From the NCBI RefSeq assembly GCF_902806685.2, contig NC_048552.1, positions 12,799,662 to 12,863,661 on the forward strand: a DNA stretch of 64,000 bases, given 5' to 3'. The DNA is from Maniola hyperantus (Eukaryota; Arthropoda; Insecta; Lepidoptera; Nymphalidae). Below are positions 30,757 through 42,066 of this stretch, piece after piece. How positions within the stretch are numbered: position 1 is the stretch's first letter; every line of letters starts with the position of its first letter. Below the pieces are notes generated by a model. That model was given only the letters and a program-made list of their open reading frames with translations, was not told where the DNA came from and searched no databases. Position numbers and translations under genes: made by a program.

Positions 30757-31055
30757 TACTAAATATTATAAATGCGAAAGTGTGTCTGTCTAATTGCTAG
30801 CTTTTCACGGTCCATCTATTTAAGGAAAGGTACAGAGTTAGCTTGCAACTCGTGCTACTATTCATCCCGGAAAATGAAATGGTTCCTACGGGATTTTCAT
30901 TAAAAGCCCATCCGTTTAACCAATTTGGACGAAATTTTGTATAAAGATAACTTGCATTCTAGGAATGACAATAGGCGACTTTTTGTGCTGGAAAATTAAA
31001 GGGTTTCCACGGGATTTTTAAAAACCTTAATCTACCGGGAAGAAGTCTTGGGCAT
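30757..31055 (+). mobile_element. HelA with internal duplication
   Basis: AATATTATAAATGCGAAAGT start, then two successive copies of the segment from the CATCCGTTTAACC region to CGGGATTTT; the 3' hairpin is diverged and CTAG is lost. Confidence 0.72.
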
Positions 31056-31062
31056 CCCACCG

Positions 31063-31128
31063 CTGGATGTCCACGGGACCTCCCACTTATAAGACCACAA
31101 GCTCACCACTGCGCCAAGGAGGTTGTCC
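31063..31128 (-). mobile_element. SINE-3 tRNA-like head fragment
   Basis: GGGACCTCCCACTTATAAGA to CACTGCGCCAAGGAGGTTGT, head only. Confidence 0.7.
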
Positions 31129-31267
31129 AAACCGTTGTATTGACGAAGTGAAGCACCTATAGACGCCTAATAGCGGACACTCCCGATTGCCACGCTAGCA
31201 TAAAAGTCGGGCCACGCCCGTTCCGTACCCTCATTACGCACCTTGTCTTGATTACGTGACTTTTCAG

Positions 31268-31724
31268 TCCACTAATCTATATATATAAAAGGAAAAGGTG
31301 ACTGACTGACTGACTGACTGACTGACTGATGTATCAACGCACAGCTCAAACTACTGGACGGATCGGGCTGAAATTTGGCATGCAGATAGCTATTATGACG
31401 TAGGCATCCGCTAAGAAAGGATTTTTGCAAATTCAACTCCTAAGGGGGTGAAATAGGGTTTTGAAATTTTGTAGTCCACGCGGACGAAGTCGTGAGCATA
31501 AGCTAGTAATATATAAAAGGAAAAGGTGACTGACTGACTGACTGATCTATCAACGCACAGCTCAAACTACTGGATGGATCTGGCTGAAATTTGGTATGCA
31601 GATAGCTATTATAACGTAGACATCCGCTAAGAAAGGATTTATTGAAAATTCAACCACTAAGGGGGTGAAATAGGGGTTTGAAATTTGTGTAGTCCACGCG
31701 GACGAAGTCGCGAGCGTAAGCTAG
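31268..31724 (+). mobile_element. HelC interrupted by a second HelC
   Basis: Outer element: 5' stub TCCACTAA (31268-31275), then the nested copy, then TAATATATAAAAGG at 31507 through to CTAG at 31721-31724. The stub is short, so the outer start is inferred. Confidence 0.72.
31276..31506 (+). mobile_element. HelC, full length, nested
   Basis: TCTATATATATAAAAGG start, seven GACT units, CTAG at 31503-31506; flanked by A31275 and T31507. Confidence 0.87.
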
Positions 31725-32174
31725 TCACAACAAAACATGCTCCCCTGTCCCCCGCCAATATTTTACGATTTTGTTTTCATGCAAAACTTGTAATATGCGT
31801 ACTCTTGAGGTTGAATTCTCTGGGGAGTGAAGCCACATTATACGTTGCGTTGGTAATGCGGTGCCGCTGCGTCATCCTACATATAAATCGCTGTACCATG
31901 CCACACGATGCGTTACGACGTCGCGTCGTGTCGTGCGGTGCCGCACCGCACCGCACCGCACAACGGAACTGTGACCAGAAAGACGAGGCGGGGAGGGGTG
32001 GCGCGTTGCATTTTACAACGCTATATTTTTTGTCGAAACGGCGACGCAGTGCCCGTGTGGCACCCAATACTCAAATCCACAGCAGTGCGGTGCCGCAACG
32101 CAGCGGAAACGCATCGTTTAGCCTCAGTCCTCTTATGCCATCGAGCTATTAAAGTATAGAGGCGGCGCCAAAAA
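31725..32174. other. GC-rich unidentified segment
   Basis: Contains GCGGTGCCG in several places on both strands (31860, 31945, 32085) and CCGCACCGCACCGCACCGCA. Overlapping open frames on both strands are due to this composition. It may be a diverged foldback element. Confidence 0.4.
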
Positions 32175-32755
32175 ACTTGGTATTCTTAACAAGGTCAAGT
32201 ACTTCACGTCACACCAACTGGTAACCTTATATCAGGCCTAGGTCAGATCGTGCATGGAGTACTGCAGCCATCTCTTCGATGGCTCTGCTAAGTACCAACT
32301 AGCCGCTTTAGACGCCGTTGATCGTTGAGCTAGGAGACTTATAGGCGAAGATTCACCACTTTTGGGGAAGCTTCAGAGTCTTGATCACCGCCGAAAAGTT
32401 GCCGGCCTATCGGTGTTTTACAGGATATATTTCGGAGAGTGTGCTCAGGAGCTGTTCGATCTTGTCCCGCTCTCATCTTTCTGCCACCGTACCGCAAGGC
32501 ACCGAGCTAGTTTCCACCCCTATGTCGTCAACGTTCCATCTACGCGTACGAAACGCTTTGCGTCATCATTCCTTATACGCATGGCTAGGGTCTGGAACAC
32601 TCTTCCGAGATCAGTGTTTTTAATCAATTATAATCCGGGTATCTTTAAAACAAGAGTGAATAGGCACCTTCTAGACAAACGCGTCCCATCTTAAGCCACA
32701 TCATCACTTCCCATCAGGTGTGATCGTGGTCAAGCGTGCGCCTATAATGAATAGG
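32175..32755 (+). mobile_element. Jockey-like LINE, RT C-terminus, decayed
   Basis: Encodes KLGILNKVKYFTSHQLVTLY, SCMEYCSHLFDGSAKYQLAA, then the frame from 32362 (SLDHRRKVAGLSVFYRIYFG ... NYNPGIFKTRVNRHLL) to a stop at about 32692. At least two in-frame stops (TAG near 32240, TGA near 32325) kill it. The 3'-UTR has ACATCATCACTTCCCATCAG. Confidence 0.8.
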
Positions 32756-32968
32756 AAAAAAGAGAAGTCTAGAACAATAGAACAATCGAGGCGAAAACAG
32801 AGGCCATAGAAGTTGAATAGTATTATACGGCTTAGTAGCTGTATCGGTTAGGTATTGGATTTGCCGGTAAATTGTCTTTGTGACGGACAATTTAAATGAA
32901 ATGCTATTATGACCTTATTTCCTATGCTACCCACTTTTTATACCAATCTACAATCTTCTTCTTCTTCT

Positions 32969-33345
32969 TCTAAATATATAAAAGGTAAAGTTGACTGGTT
33001 GACTGACTGACTGACTGATCGATCTATCAACGCACAGCTCAAAGTACTAGACGGATCGGGCTGAAATTTGGCATGCAGATAACATTTTTTTTTTTTTTTT
33101 TTTTTATTATTAACACACAAGAAAATTTACATATAATAGGTAGAACGCATTGTAAAAAAACCACAGAGGTTTGACCCTCAATGCGTACGTCTGCGCATTA
33201 CATCATGCCTACTTTGTCATAAAACAACTATTATGACGTAGACATCCGCTAAGAAAGGATTTTTGAAAATTTAACTCCTAAGGAGGTGAAATAGGGGTTC
33301 GAAATTTGTGTAGTCCACGCGGACGAAGTCGCGAGCAAAAGCTAG
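32969..33345 (+). mobile_element. HelC split by a poly-T insert
   Basis: TCTAAATATATAAAAGG to GGCATGCAGATA, then the insert, then CTATTATGACGTAGACATCC to CTAG at 33342-33345. Confidence 0.82.
33091..33230 (-). mobile_element. Retroposon-like insert in HelC
   Basis: A 22-nt T run followed by about 115 nt (GAACGCATTGTAAAAAAACC ...) splits HelC. A poly-A tail on the minus strand fits a retroposed copy; family not recognised. Confidence 0.55.
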
Positions 33346-33378
33346 TTTAATATCTAATTAAAAATACTATAATTATTA

Positions 33379-33478
33379 TCATGTCAATCCATCCCCAGTC
33401 CGCTACTGAGCATGGGTCATTTCTCAGAATGGGAAGGTTTTGACTTTAGGCCATAGTCCACCACGCGAACAATACTAA
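33379..33478 (-). mobile_element. SINE-2 3' fragment
   Basis: TGTCAATCCATCCCCAGTCC, CTACTGAGCATGGGTC and GGCCATAGTCCACCACGC. Confidence 0.65.
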
Positions 33479-34033
33479 TGAATCCATACGTTTTCAATAT
33501 GCGACCTAACTTTGCATCGCAGTAGCGAGCTAATAACAAAAGAAAGTCTTCAATGTGGGACCAATTAAGACCGTCACATACCGGCGCAATCTGCGATCTG
33601 CGCGCGTTTCCACTGCACCACGAATCTGTCCTATTACTTATTATTTTCACATTCATTAACGCCTAAATATTCACAAAATGATTTACTGTTTTGCCGCGCT
33701 TTTCCGCTTGTCACGATATATTCCCGTGATCAGAAACTAGTTTCTTGCAATCACTCTGGTACTGCAAATGTTCATAGAAAGCAAGCAATTCTATTTTGTT
33801 TATTACATGTTTTACTTACTTGTGATATATAGACTATACAATAGAGCTCATTTGCTTGCTGTTAATATACTAGATACCAACCGCCTGATCTGTGGGAATT
33901 TCGAAAACCCAGCCTTACCTTATTACAAAGGAAACCTCTGAGCTAAGTTTTTAGAATAATAATAATCCCGGAACATCAAACTTTCTAGGATAAAAAAGCA
34001 AAAAATACGGAATATTTTTTATCTTAATGCTAA
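33479..34033. other. No feature recognised
   Basis: Unassigned AT-rich sequence; no supported frame. Confidence 0.4.
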
Positions 34034-35235
34034 AAACAATCTAATAAGTAATATTAATTGGGACTCAACAAATAGATACACAACAAACAAATAAAAATAT
34101 ACTCCTGAAGTCACAATTACTAAACCCTTTTGTAATCGGCTTAAAAGTTTTCAAACAAATTGCCCAAGTTTGGCCTTAATCTTACAAAGTAACACGGTTT
34201 TCACCTGATCGTGAAAAGATAAAGATAGGTCAAAGGGTGAAGGTCAGACTTGTCCGTTAGACGAACGATTATAATGATATGTTCGCCATGTTGAAATTTA
34301 GTGACGCCATTTAGCTGAAATAAATGTGTAATATTAGTTGGGACGTTACAAAGGAATAAACTGATGAACAATTAATAAAAAGACAAACGAAACAAAATAG
34401 ATTGCTAAAAGTCATAATTTCTAACCCTTCTGTAATCGCCTTAAAAGGTTTCAAACTAATACTCCCAAGTTTGACTTTAATTTTACAAAGTCACACAATT
34501 TTCACCAGATCTTCTAAAACCGGCCCAGTGCGAGTCACACTTGCGCGAGTCCGAGCATTCCGTATTACAGTAGTATTTTTTCGACATTTTGCACGATAAA
34601 TCAAAAACTATTACGCATAAAAATAATTAATAATCTGTTTTAGAATGTGCATGTAAAGTTCTTTTATATGATACCCCACTTGGTATAGTTATCTAACTTT
34701 GAAAATTGAAAATACTAATATTTGTTCATGACCACATTTTCATTTTTTTTTGTGATGTAATCACAAATATTTGTTCAAGAACACATTTTAATTTTTTTCT
34801 GTGATGTAACCACAAATTCAAGTTTTTCGGATTTATTCCTTTACTGGTGCTATAACACCTACCTACCTACCAAATTTCATGATTCTAGGTCAACGGGAAG
34901 TACCCTATAGGTTTTCTTGACAGACATGACGGATAGACAAGAAAGTGATCCTTTAAGCGTTCCTTTTTCCTTTCGAGGTACTTAACCCCAATAAACTAAT
35001 GAGCTTGTCTTAACAAAAAAATACACATGACATAAATTAAAATAGACTCCTAAAATCATAGCTTCTATTCTAAGCCCTTCTGATTCTTTAAACGACTTTT
35101 AAAAGGTTGCAAACAAAACTCTCAAGTTTGACCAATTTTCACGAGATCGTGAAAGATCAAGAAAGGTCGAAAGGTCAAGGTCAGACCCAACGCGTCCGCT
35201 AGACAGACGCGGTATAATGGAGAAGGGTCGAATAT
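34034..35235 (+). repeat. Three diverged ~300-nt tandem units
   Basis: Landmarks recur in order: ACCCTTTTGTAATCGGCTTA (34125), ACCCTTCTGTAATCGCCTTA (34423) and GCCCTTCTGATTC (35084); each is followed by a CAAGTTTG word, a TTTTCAC word, and, in units 1 and 3, GTCAAGGTCAGAC-type sequence. An R1 copy interrupts unit 2. Confidence 0.72.
34515..34992 (+). mobile_element. R1 with internal tandem duplication
   Basis: AAACCGGCCCAGTGCGAGTC to TTTCGAGGTACTTAACCCC. The stretch TTGTTCATGACCACATTTTC... TGTGATGTAATCACAAAT is present twice (34720-34817). Confidence 0.82.
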
Positions 35236-35413
35236 GCGCGAGACAACGATAAATAACTTATTTACTCGCATGATGAACAATTTGTTTCATTATTGTTAAT
35301 TACTTCGCTTTTTGTACAAAGCAGTTTGCGTTTATTAAAATTAATATTTGTTAACACAAGGAATTATTCGGTTTTCAAAGGTGATTGCCTTTATTAATTA
35401 GTTTATTTCACTA

Positions 35414-35655
35414 TCTATATATATAAAAGGGAAAGGTGACTGACTGACTGACTGACTGACTGACTGACTGACTGACTGATCTATCAACGCACAGCTCAAA
35501 CTACTGGACGGATCGGGCTGAAATTTGGCATGCAGATAGCTATTATAACGTAGGCATCCGCTAAGAAAGGATTTTTGAAAATTCAACTCCTAAGGGGGTG
35601 AAATAGGGTTTTGAAATTTTGTAGTCCACGCGGACGAAGTCGCGAGCATAAGTTA
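35414..35655 (+). mobile_element. HelC, end mutated
   Basis: TCTATATATATAAAAGGG, about nine GACT units, intact hairpin CGCGGACGAAGTCGCG, then CATAAGTTA in place of CATAAGCTAG. A HelA/B 3' scrap follows at 35668-35704 on the minus strand. Confidence 0.85.
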
Positions 35656-35756
35656 AAATATAATTTTCACGAGCTGATGCCCGCGACTTCGTCCGCGTGG
35701 AATTAACTAAACTAACCTAACCCGTAGGTTTACCTGGTAATGTGTGGCACAGTTTT

Positions 35757-36114
35757 AAAAAACCGGCCAAGTGCGACTCAGGCTCGCGCAACGAGTGTTC
35801 CGTACTACAGTTCTACATTTGGCACGACAATTCAAAAACTGTGATGCATAAAAATAAATGAAAATCTGTTTTAGAATGCATAGGTGAAGACCTTTTATAT
35901 GATACCCCACTTGATATAGTTATCTTACTTCGAAAATTGAAAATACACTTACTAATTATTAGTTCATGACCACAATGTCTGCTATAAGACCTACCTACCT
36001 GCAAAATTTCATGATTCTAGGTCAACGGGAAGTACCCTGAAGGTTTCTTGACAGACAGACAACAAAGTGATCCTAAAAGGGTTCCGTTTTTCCGTTTGAG
36101 GTACGGAACCCACA
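35757..36114 (+). mobile_element. R1, slightly shortened
   Basis: ACCGGCCAAGTGCGACTCAG to TTGAGGTACGGAACCC; lacks the TGTGATGTAACC part. Confidence 0.83.
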
Positions 36115-36205
36115 AAATAAACGTTTATTCTTTCTTTCTTCTTTCAAACTACGTTTGTTTGGTGCGAGCTCTGAATGACCTCCTCTTTAAGAATAAGTAC
36201 ACCAT

Positions 36206-36410
36206 GTACAACCCGTTTACTAAAAGATTGGACCTGGCGTCGATTAAAAATTGAAAAGAATTAAAAATTCAACAAGTGGCAGACAGAAATTCGTAGTATG
36301 TGACGTGTTTGTCACTGATACACGGTAGGTACTACGAATTTTTGTCTACCACTTGTTGAGTTTTTTTTTAAATTTTTAATCGAATCCAATCTTTTAGTAA
36401 ACGGGTTGTA
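36206..36410. mobile_element. Foldback element, 205 bp
   Basis: Arms begin ACAACCCGTTTACTAAAAGA and end with its complement at 36410. A second inner pair, CAACAAGTGGCAGACAGAAA and its near complement, closes on an about 30-nt loop. It touches the start of the LINE. Confidence 0.78.
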
Positions 36411-37566
36411 AGGCTAAGATAAGTATTAATAGGGACCTGGCGGCTGTCAGTGAATGGAGTAAGAGTTATGGTTTAAAAGTGAATCCTTGTAAATCCCAGG
36501 CTATTATTATTGGTGGTGCTGGCTTGATTTCGAGGGTTGATTGGGATAATCTACCAATACTTACATTAAATGGTGTTGTTATACCTTATAGTGCTACTGT
36601 GAAAAATCTCGGTGTCTACTTGGACACTACTCTCTCGTGGTCTCATCAATTAAAGGAACTCAGTAGAAAGACCTTTGCTGCCATGGGTTCTCTCAGGCGC
36701 CTACGTTCTTTGCTTCCCATTCCTACTAAGATTATGTTAGCTCAATCTTTACTGCTCTCTATTCTCGATTATGCAGACGCAAGCTACATTGATTTAACCG
36801 AGGACCAACTTAATAAACTTGAGCGAATTCAAAACCTTGCTATTAGGTTTATATTTGGCTTGCGCAAATATGACCATGTCTCCGAATTTTGTTCAAAGCT
36901 CAAATGGTTACCCATTCGCTTTCGCCGGAATCTGCACATTGTTTCTCTTCTGTACTGTGTATTGTTCAATCCAATGACTCCAAGTTATTTAAAAGAAAAT
37001 TTCAAATTTCTAGGCCATGACAGACCAGATAGAGTTTTACGATCAGCGGGAAAACTCATTCTAGCGCCACCTACACATCGGACAAAATACTTTAAGAATT
37101 CCTTCACGGTCACTGCTATCTGTTTATGGTACGAGCTTCCCTCGCAAATCCATCGTGCTGAATCCCTTAACAAATTTAAAATTGACGTCAAAGATCATTA
37201 CCTATCTCTTTGCTATCATCAGTAACGGCATAGTTTATTATTTAAATCTATATGTGTATATATATCTATGTAGTCTTATGTATGTCTATTATACTTTATT
37301 TGTATGTATTAGTGTATTAACAATATGTATTTTATATTCTTATTATATGGTTTAGTTTATTTAGCTATTGGTATTTAGGTTTATTTTACACCACCTCCCA
37401 TTGTCCATTTGTTCGTTTTTTCCCTAGCGTTAAGGTTGTCTGGAAGAGATCGCTATTTAGCGATAAGACCGCCTTTTTGTACCTACTTATTAAGATTTCT
37501 TTTTGTAACCTGTCATTTGTGTTTCTGTGGTGCAATAAAGTATATACATACATACATACATACATG
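36411..37566 (+). mobile_element. CR1/L2-like LINE, RT C-terminus and 3' tail
   Basis: An open frame runs about 36420-37225 (about 265 codons). It begins with INRDLAAVSEWSKSYGLKVN, the region after the RT catalytic core, then NLGVYLDTTLSWSHQLKELS, and ends in SEFCSKLKWLPIRFRRN and a final WYELPSQI-type block. The catalytic YADD box and the endonuclease are missing, so it is 5'-truncated but otherwise uninterrupted, suggesting a fairly young copy. The 3'-UTR contains GAAGAGATCGCTATTTAGCG, AATAAA at about 37534 and a CATA microsatellite tail. Membership in the CR1/L2/Jockey group is from recalled motifs. Confidence 0.82.
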
Positions 37567-37804
37567 TCCCATGCATCTAATTACAATAACTGAGCAGAGC
37601 TAATTGTACAGTAGTTCCGATGATTGCGCTGCCAATAGGTGAAACGGGTTCTTGTCTCGCTAATGACTTGATTGCTGATACTGGTGCTGTCAAGGTATAG
37701 ATATTTTTATACCTCTCCTAGAACGTACGTACTTGTGATTGTCATCATTGCAATCGTCGCTATTGTCTTTTTTACCCTTATTCGAGCAAATAAAACTATC
37801 TTTA

Positions 37805-37893
37805 CCTAACGGAACCCTATCGCTAAGTTTCCGCTCGCTGTCCATCCGTCTGTCAATCTGTCTGTCAACGGGTTGTATCTCATAAACCGTACC

Positions 37894-37924
<31 letters not shown>

Positions 37925-38200
37925 TATATTTATTTAAGAAAAAATATTTACAGGTTACACAAATTCAGGTATAATCATAAACTCGAAGCTTGAGTTTTTC
38001 CGTATACCGAAGCCGTTAACATTAGGTATATCTACACGTCACACATATCTTATTAAAAGCTAAATAACAATACTTATAAACTAACAACATTGAACCATTG
38101 AACAGGTACAGAGTTGAGATTATCGTTTTTTATTTCTATAGCCGCTACAACAACAATTTCAAAATGGCCGCCATACAAATTCAAAAAAAAAAAAAGTTAG
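37805..38200 (-). mobile_element. R2-like element split by an insert
   Basis: CGGAACCCTATCGCTAAGTT and CATAAACCGT break at about 37893. R2 resumes near 38100 with ACAGAGTTGAGATTATCG and AAAATGGCCGCCATAC. The insert starts with AAT repeats (37893-37920). Confidence 0.6.
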
Positions 38201-38226
38201 ATAGGTACACAGTGTTATATCTTGTA

Positions 38227-38322
38227 CTAGCTTATGCTCGCGACTTCGTTCGCGTGGACTACACCCTATTTCACCCCCTCAGGGGTTGAATTTTCAAAAA
38301 TCCTTTCATAGCGAGTCATAAT
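38227..38322 (-). mobile_element. HelC 3' fragment
   Basis: CTAG, hairpin with one change, to TCCTTTCATAGCGAGTCATA. Confidence 0.78.
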
Positions 38323-38573
38323 ACCAATATTTTACACATTATGTACAACGAAAACCTTAAACAAAACGTCATAGTCTTATCTTGTCAATGTATAGAAGAG
38401 ATTTGTAGCTCTGAATGTATAGTAAATTGATTTTCTCATGCAGTTTTAGACAAGTTACCTTCGGAATGTAGTCTAGGCACGCAATGTAACGGCGGCAGAC
38501 CAAAAATGTACCTACTTTGAATAGGGCTGACTAATAACAATACTCGAACAATACCGTTACACGAAAATATTTA

Positions 38574-38738
38574 CGCGACTACGAGTGAATTTAGGTTTTA
38601 AAAATCCTGGAGGAGCACTTTGATTTTCCGGGATAAAAAGTTGCTTATGTCACTCTCCGTCTTTAACTATACCCATGCAAAAAATCACGTCGATCCGTTG
38701 CGAAGTGATTGAAGGACAAACCAATAAACCAACGAACG
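38574..38738 (-). mobile_element. HelB, degraded
   Basis: Starts in the hairpin region (ACGCGACTACGAGTGAATTT); body to CAATAAACCAACGAACG. CTAG and TC ends are lost. Confidence 0.72.
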
Positions 38739-38813
38739 TGGCGTGTGGAAGTTCTTACAAAAAACTATAGCCCCCCCGATTGTGTAAGAAAAATGTATTC
38801 ATCGTTATCGTAA

Positions 38814-39068
38814 TCTAAATATATTATAAAAGGAAAAGGTGATTGACTGACTGACTGACTGACTGACTGAATGACTGACTGACTGACTGATCTATCAACG
38901 CACAGCTCAAACTACTGGACAGGTCGGGCTGAAATTTGGCATGCAGATAGCTATTAGGATGTAGGCATCCGCTAAGAAAGGATTTTTGAAAATTCAACCC
39001 CTAAGGGGGTGAAATAGGGGTTTGAAATTTATGTAGTCCACGCGGACGACGTCGCGAGCATAAGGTAG
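38814..39068 (+). mobile_element. HelC, end mutated
   Basis: TCTAAATATATTATAAAAGG start; about nine GACT/GAAT units; hairpin CGCGGACGACGTCGCG; ends CATAAGGTAG. Confidence 0.84.
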
Positions 39069-39152
39069 TCGTCAAAAAATTCTGCCCTTTCATTGGTTGA
39101 TTCGCTGTTTACATTTTTCACAGCCAATCAAAGGGCAGAATTTGTTGACGAT
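39068..39152. mobile_element. Small inverted-repeat element
   Basis: GTCGTCAAAAAATTCTGCCC and its near complement ending at about 39150 (GGGCAGAATTTGTTGACGAT), arms about 35 nt. It begins at the last base of HelC. Confidence 0.65.
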
Positions 39153-39189
39153 TACGATAACGATGAATACGTTTTTCTTAAATGGGGGG

Positions 39190-39240
39190 TTGTGTCCAGC
39201 AGTGGCCTATCGCTTAATAATGATGATGGTGATGATGTAG
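39190..39240 (+). mobile_element. RTE 3' tail fragment
   Basis: TGTGTCCAGCAGTGGCC, then ATGATGATGGTGATGATG. Confidence 0.55.
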
Positions 39241-39905
39241 GTAACATATTATGGGAACTGAAAGGAGGTCGGAAAGAACTTTATCGATTCGTGTTTCATA
39301 TCGATCTCAGTTTTGTTACGGTGGAAGCCCTATGTAAATGCAAGTCGAGTGACCTATTGCCCCTCGCTGCGCGCTGGGAAACGCGCATTGCTCGTTTCCG
39401 GCGTTTGGATGGGTGACTCACACGCGACACCAGAGTGACCAGAATTTTGAGCTTCAACTTAATAATTCTGTCTCACTTTATCCTTTTATTTTTTCAAACT
39501 CAAACTCAAGAATTAGTAAAATTTTACGCTTACTGATTGTCATAATTTTAATTTGTAAGATGATATAGTGGTGATAAACTAAGGCTACGAGGGTTCCAAA
39601 CGCGCCCAAGTCTGCGAAGAGCCCACAACAAAGCCGGGTATCTTGTTATGATGTAACTCGTACTAATTTCGGCTGTTTTATAAAACACGATAACTGGATA
39701 ATTTCCAATTAATGTGTACACAATCCACTGCGGGTAATCCGACTTAGGCCGATCCAATTAGCCGTTGCTAAGGCTTCGTGGAAATTCGGTTTCCCCCAAT
39801 TCCCGCTCGCTGAAAACGGGGGTTTAGGAATAGGGTCTTGGACTAAAGTAAAAAATTTTAAGGGTTTTTGGTATAGCAGTAGTTTATGGGGCAAGAATGA
39901 ATAAT
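39241..39905. other. Mostly unidentified
   Basis: Only 39588-39634 (GAGGGTTCCAAACGCGCCCA) has a partner, at 7564-7613. Confidence 0.4.
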
Positions 39906-40332
39906 TAAAAAAACCGACCAAGTGCGAGTCAGGCTCGCACACTGAGGATTCCGTACTACAGTCGTATTTTTTCGACATTTTGCACGATAATTCAAAAACT
40001 ATGCTGGATAAAAATAAATAATAATCTGTTTAATAATGCACAGGTGAAGACCTTTCATATGATACCCCACTTGATATAGTTATCTTACTTCGAAAATTGA
40101 AAATACTAATTATTATAAATTCATAACCACAATTTAATTTTTTTTTTGTGTGATGTAACCGGTTTTCAGATTTTTTCCCCGAAAGTCTGCTACCTGTCAA
40201 ATTTCATGATTCTAAGTCAACGGGAAGTACCCTGTAGGTTTCTTGACAGACCGACAGACAGACAACAAAGTGATCCTATCCGGGTCCTATATAGGGTTTC
40301 GTTTTTCCTTTTGAGGTACGGAACCCTAAAAA
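39906..40332 (+). mobile_element. R1, full length
   Basis: AAACCGACCAAGTGCGAGTC to TTTTGAGGTACGGAACCC; CAGA repeats near 40250. Confidence 0.85.
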
Positions 40333-40489
40333 GTCATGAGCTTTATTCAATTTTAAAATAATTACCGATTAGCCTACCGCCCGTAGGCGTATTGAGAGAG
40401 AAAACTTTCGCAATTCGAGGGCATTTAAAATATACCTATTAGTTCAAGCTTCTAATAGGTCCTACATTGTAATAATATACTGCATCATT

Positions 40490-40650
40490 GGGGCTGATTC
40501 TCTTGTACACAATCTCTAAACCAAACTAAATTAACAGGTCTAAATCTAGTGCTATCCCTTTCCGCAAGCAACATTATGACAGGGATAGCAATAGATTTAG
40601 ACGCGTCATTTTAGTTTAGTTTAGAGATTGTGTATAAAAGAATCGGCCCC
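40490..40650. mobile_element. ATT-flanked MITE, 161 bp
   Basis: Termini GGGGCTGATTCTCTTGTACA and complement GGGGCCGATTCTTTTATACA; pairing goes on through CTAAACTAAA and GCTATCCC. ATT on both sides, probably the target duplication. Confidence 0.82.
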
Positions 40651-40694
40651 ATTAAAGCTATAGGGTCTATAATACTGGTTCGGGAGTTACTGAA

Positions 40695-40743
40695 GTACGC
40701 TGAGAGCATTGCATGAATATGTCATTCAATGTTCTCAGCGTAC
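40695..40743. repeat. 17-bp inverted repeat
   Basis: GTACGCTGAGAGCATTG and its complement with one mismatch, about 15-nt loop. Confidence 0.75.
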
Positions 40744-41198
40744 ATATTCAAAATCCTTTGATCTTTTATCGTTTTGTATTTTGTGTCTTGTTTCTTGTAC
40801 CTGTATTTGTATTTAAATTTATTATTAATCATCTAGTTAGTGTAAGTGGCACTGCCGTTCTAATAAGATATAAAAATAAATAATAAAAATAATAAATAAT
40901 AAAATGTATAGGCATACGTTTATAAAAGGAAAACATTAAAAATAATATATAGGTCGGTAAAATTGTAGGATACCTACACGTGACCTAGAAACTAAAGTAA
41001 GCACTTTTAAACGTACGAGTAGAAGTAGTGTGGAAGTCATTTGAACAGATTTTTATAAAATCTAGTGTTTTAACGTTCAAGTAGTGGTTCCAAGTTTAAA
41101 ATATTTTTAAAAGGTCATAAGTTTGTACCATAATTAAAAACACATTAAGTCGATGTTATGAGTGTTCTTAAAAAATCTACAAAGCTACATTACAACAA
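40744..41198. other. No feature recognised
   Basis: AT-rich, with AATAAT simple sequence near 40880-40905. Confidence 0.4.
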
Positions 41199-41525
41199 AA
41201 AACCGGCCAAGTGCGAGTCAGGCTCGCGCAATGAGGGTTCCGTAACACAGCCGTATTTTTTCGACATTTTGCAGGATAATTCAAAAACTATGATACATAA
41301 AAATCTATTTTAGAATGCACAGGTGAAGACCTTTTATATGATACCCCACTTGATATAGTTATCCTACTTAGAAAATTGAAAATACTAATTATTAGTTCAT
41401 GACCACCAAATTTCATGATTCTAGGTCAACGGGAAGTACCCTGTAGGTTTCTTGACAGACAGACAGACAACAAAGTGATCCTATAAGGGTTCCGTTTTTC
41501 CTTTTGAGGTACGGAACCCTAAAAA
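41199..41525 (+). mobile_element. R1, internally deleted
   Basis: AACCGGCCAAGTGCGAGTCA to TACGGAACCCTAAAAAC; the TGTGATGTAACC region is missing. Confidence 0.84.
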
Positions 41526-41642
41526 CATTGATATATGGGAAAAAGATTTTATAGAACTCTCTGCATTCAAACTTAAATGACCTTGCACCTAAAATAAATA
41601 CGAATAAAAAAAATTAAAGTTATAATTAAATAAAGCGTGTAA

Positions 41643-41781
41643 GAGCGTTTGTGCACTCATCCGTGAAATCACGGATTCCGTAAAAATACGAATGGAATGA
41701 GTAGGTACGTATTTGTATGACGTCCACATCAAAAAATCACGGATAGATACGAACCGAATTCGGATGAGTGCACAAACGCCC
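41643..41781. mobile_element. TAA-flanked MITE, 139 bp (Harbinger-like)
   Basis: Termini GAGCGTTTGTGCACTCATCC and complement GGGCGTTTGTGCACTCATCC, with TAA on both sides. Several CACGGAT words inside. Confidence 0.84.
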
Positions 41782-41990
41782 TAATAAAAATAAAACAAAT
41801 TACTTTTAAACCTGTTTAGGTAGAACGTGTAAAGATAAAAATATTATGATCTCATCTAGGTCATAAAGGAAATCTTTTGGATTTATTGTGTTCTAAAAAT
41901 GTGACTAGACGTAACAAAAAATATGCAAGACCTAAGATTGGCAATTCATTTCAAATAGTAGGTACCTATTCGTATGAATTATTATAAGTA

Positions 41991-42066
41991 CTAGATGATG
42001 CCCGCGACTTCGTCTTCGTGGATTTAGCTTTTCAAAAAATGTCGTGGGAACTTTTAATTTTTCTAT
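41991..42066 (-). mobile_element. HelA 3' fragment
   Basis: CTAG, hairpin CGCGACTTCGTCTTCGTGG, ends at GGAACTTTTAATTTTTC. Confidence 0.75.

Noticed and set aside
31685..32159. 155-codon frame in the GC-rich block
   Set aside because: Begins inside HelC, and competing frames of similar size exist on both strands; composition explains it.
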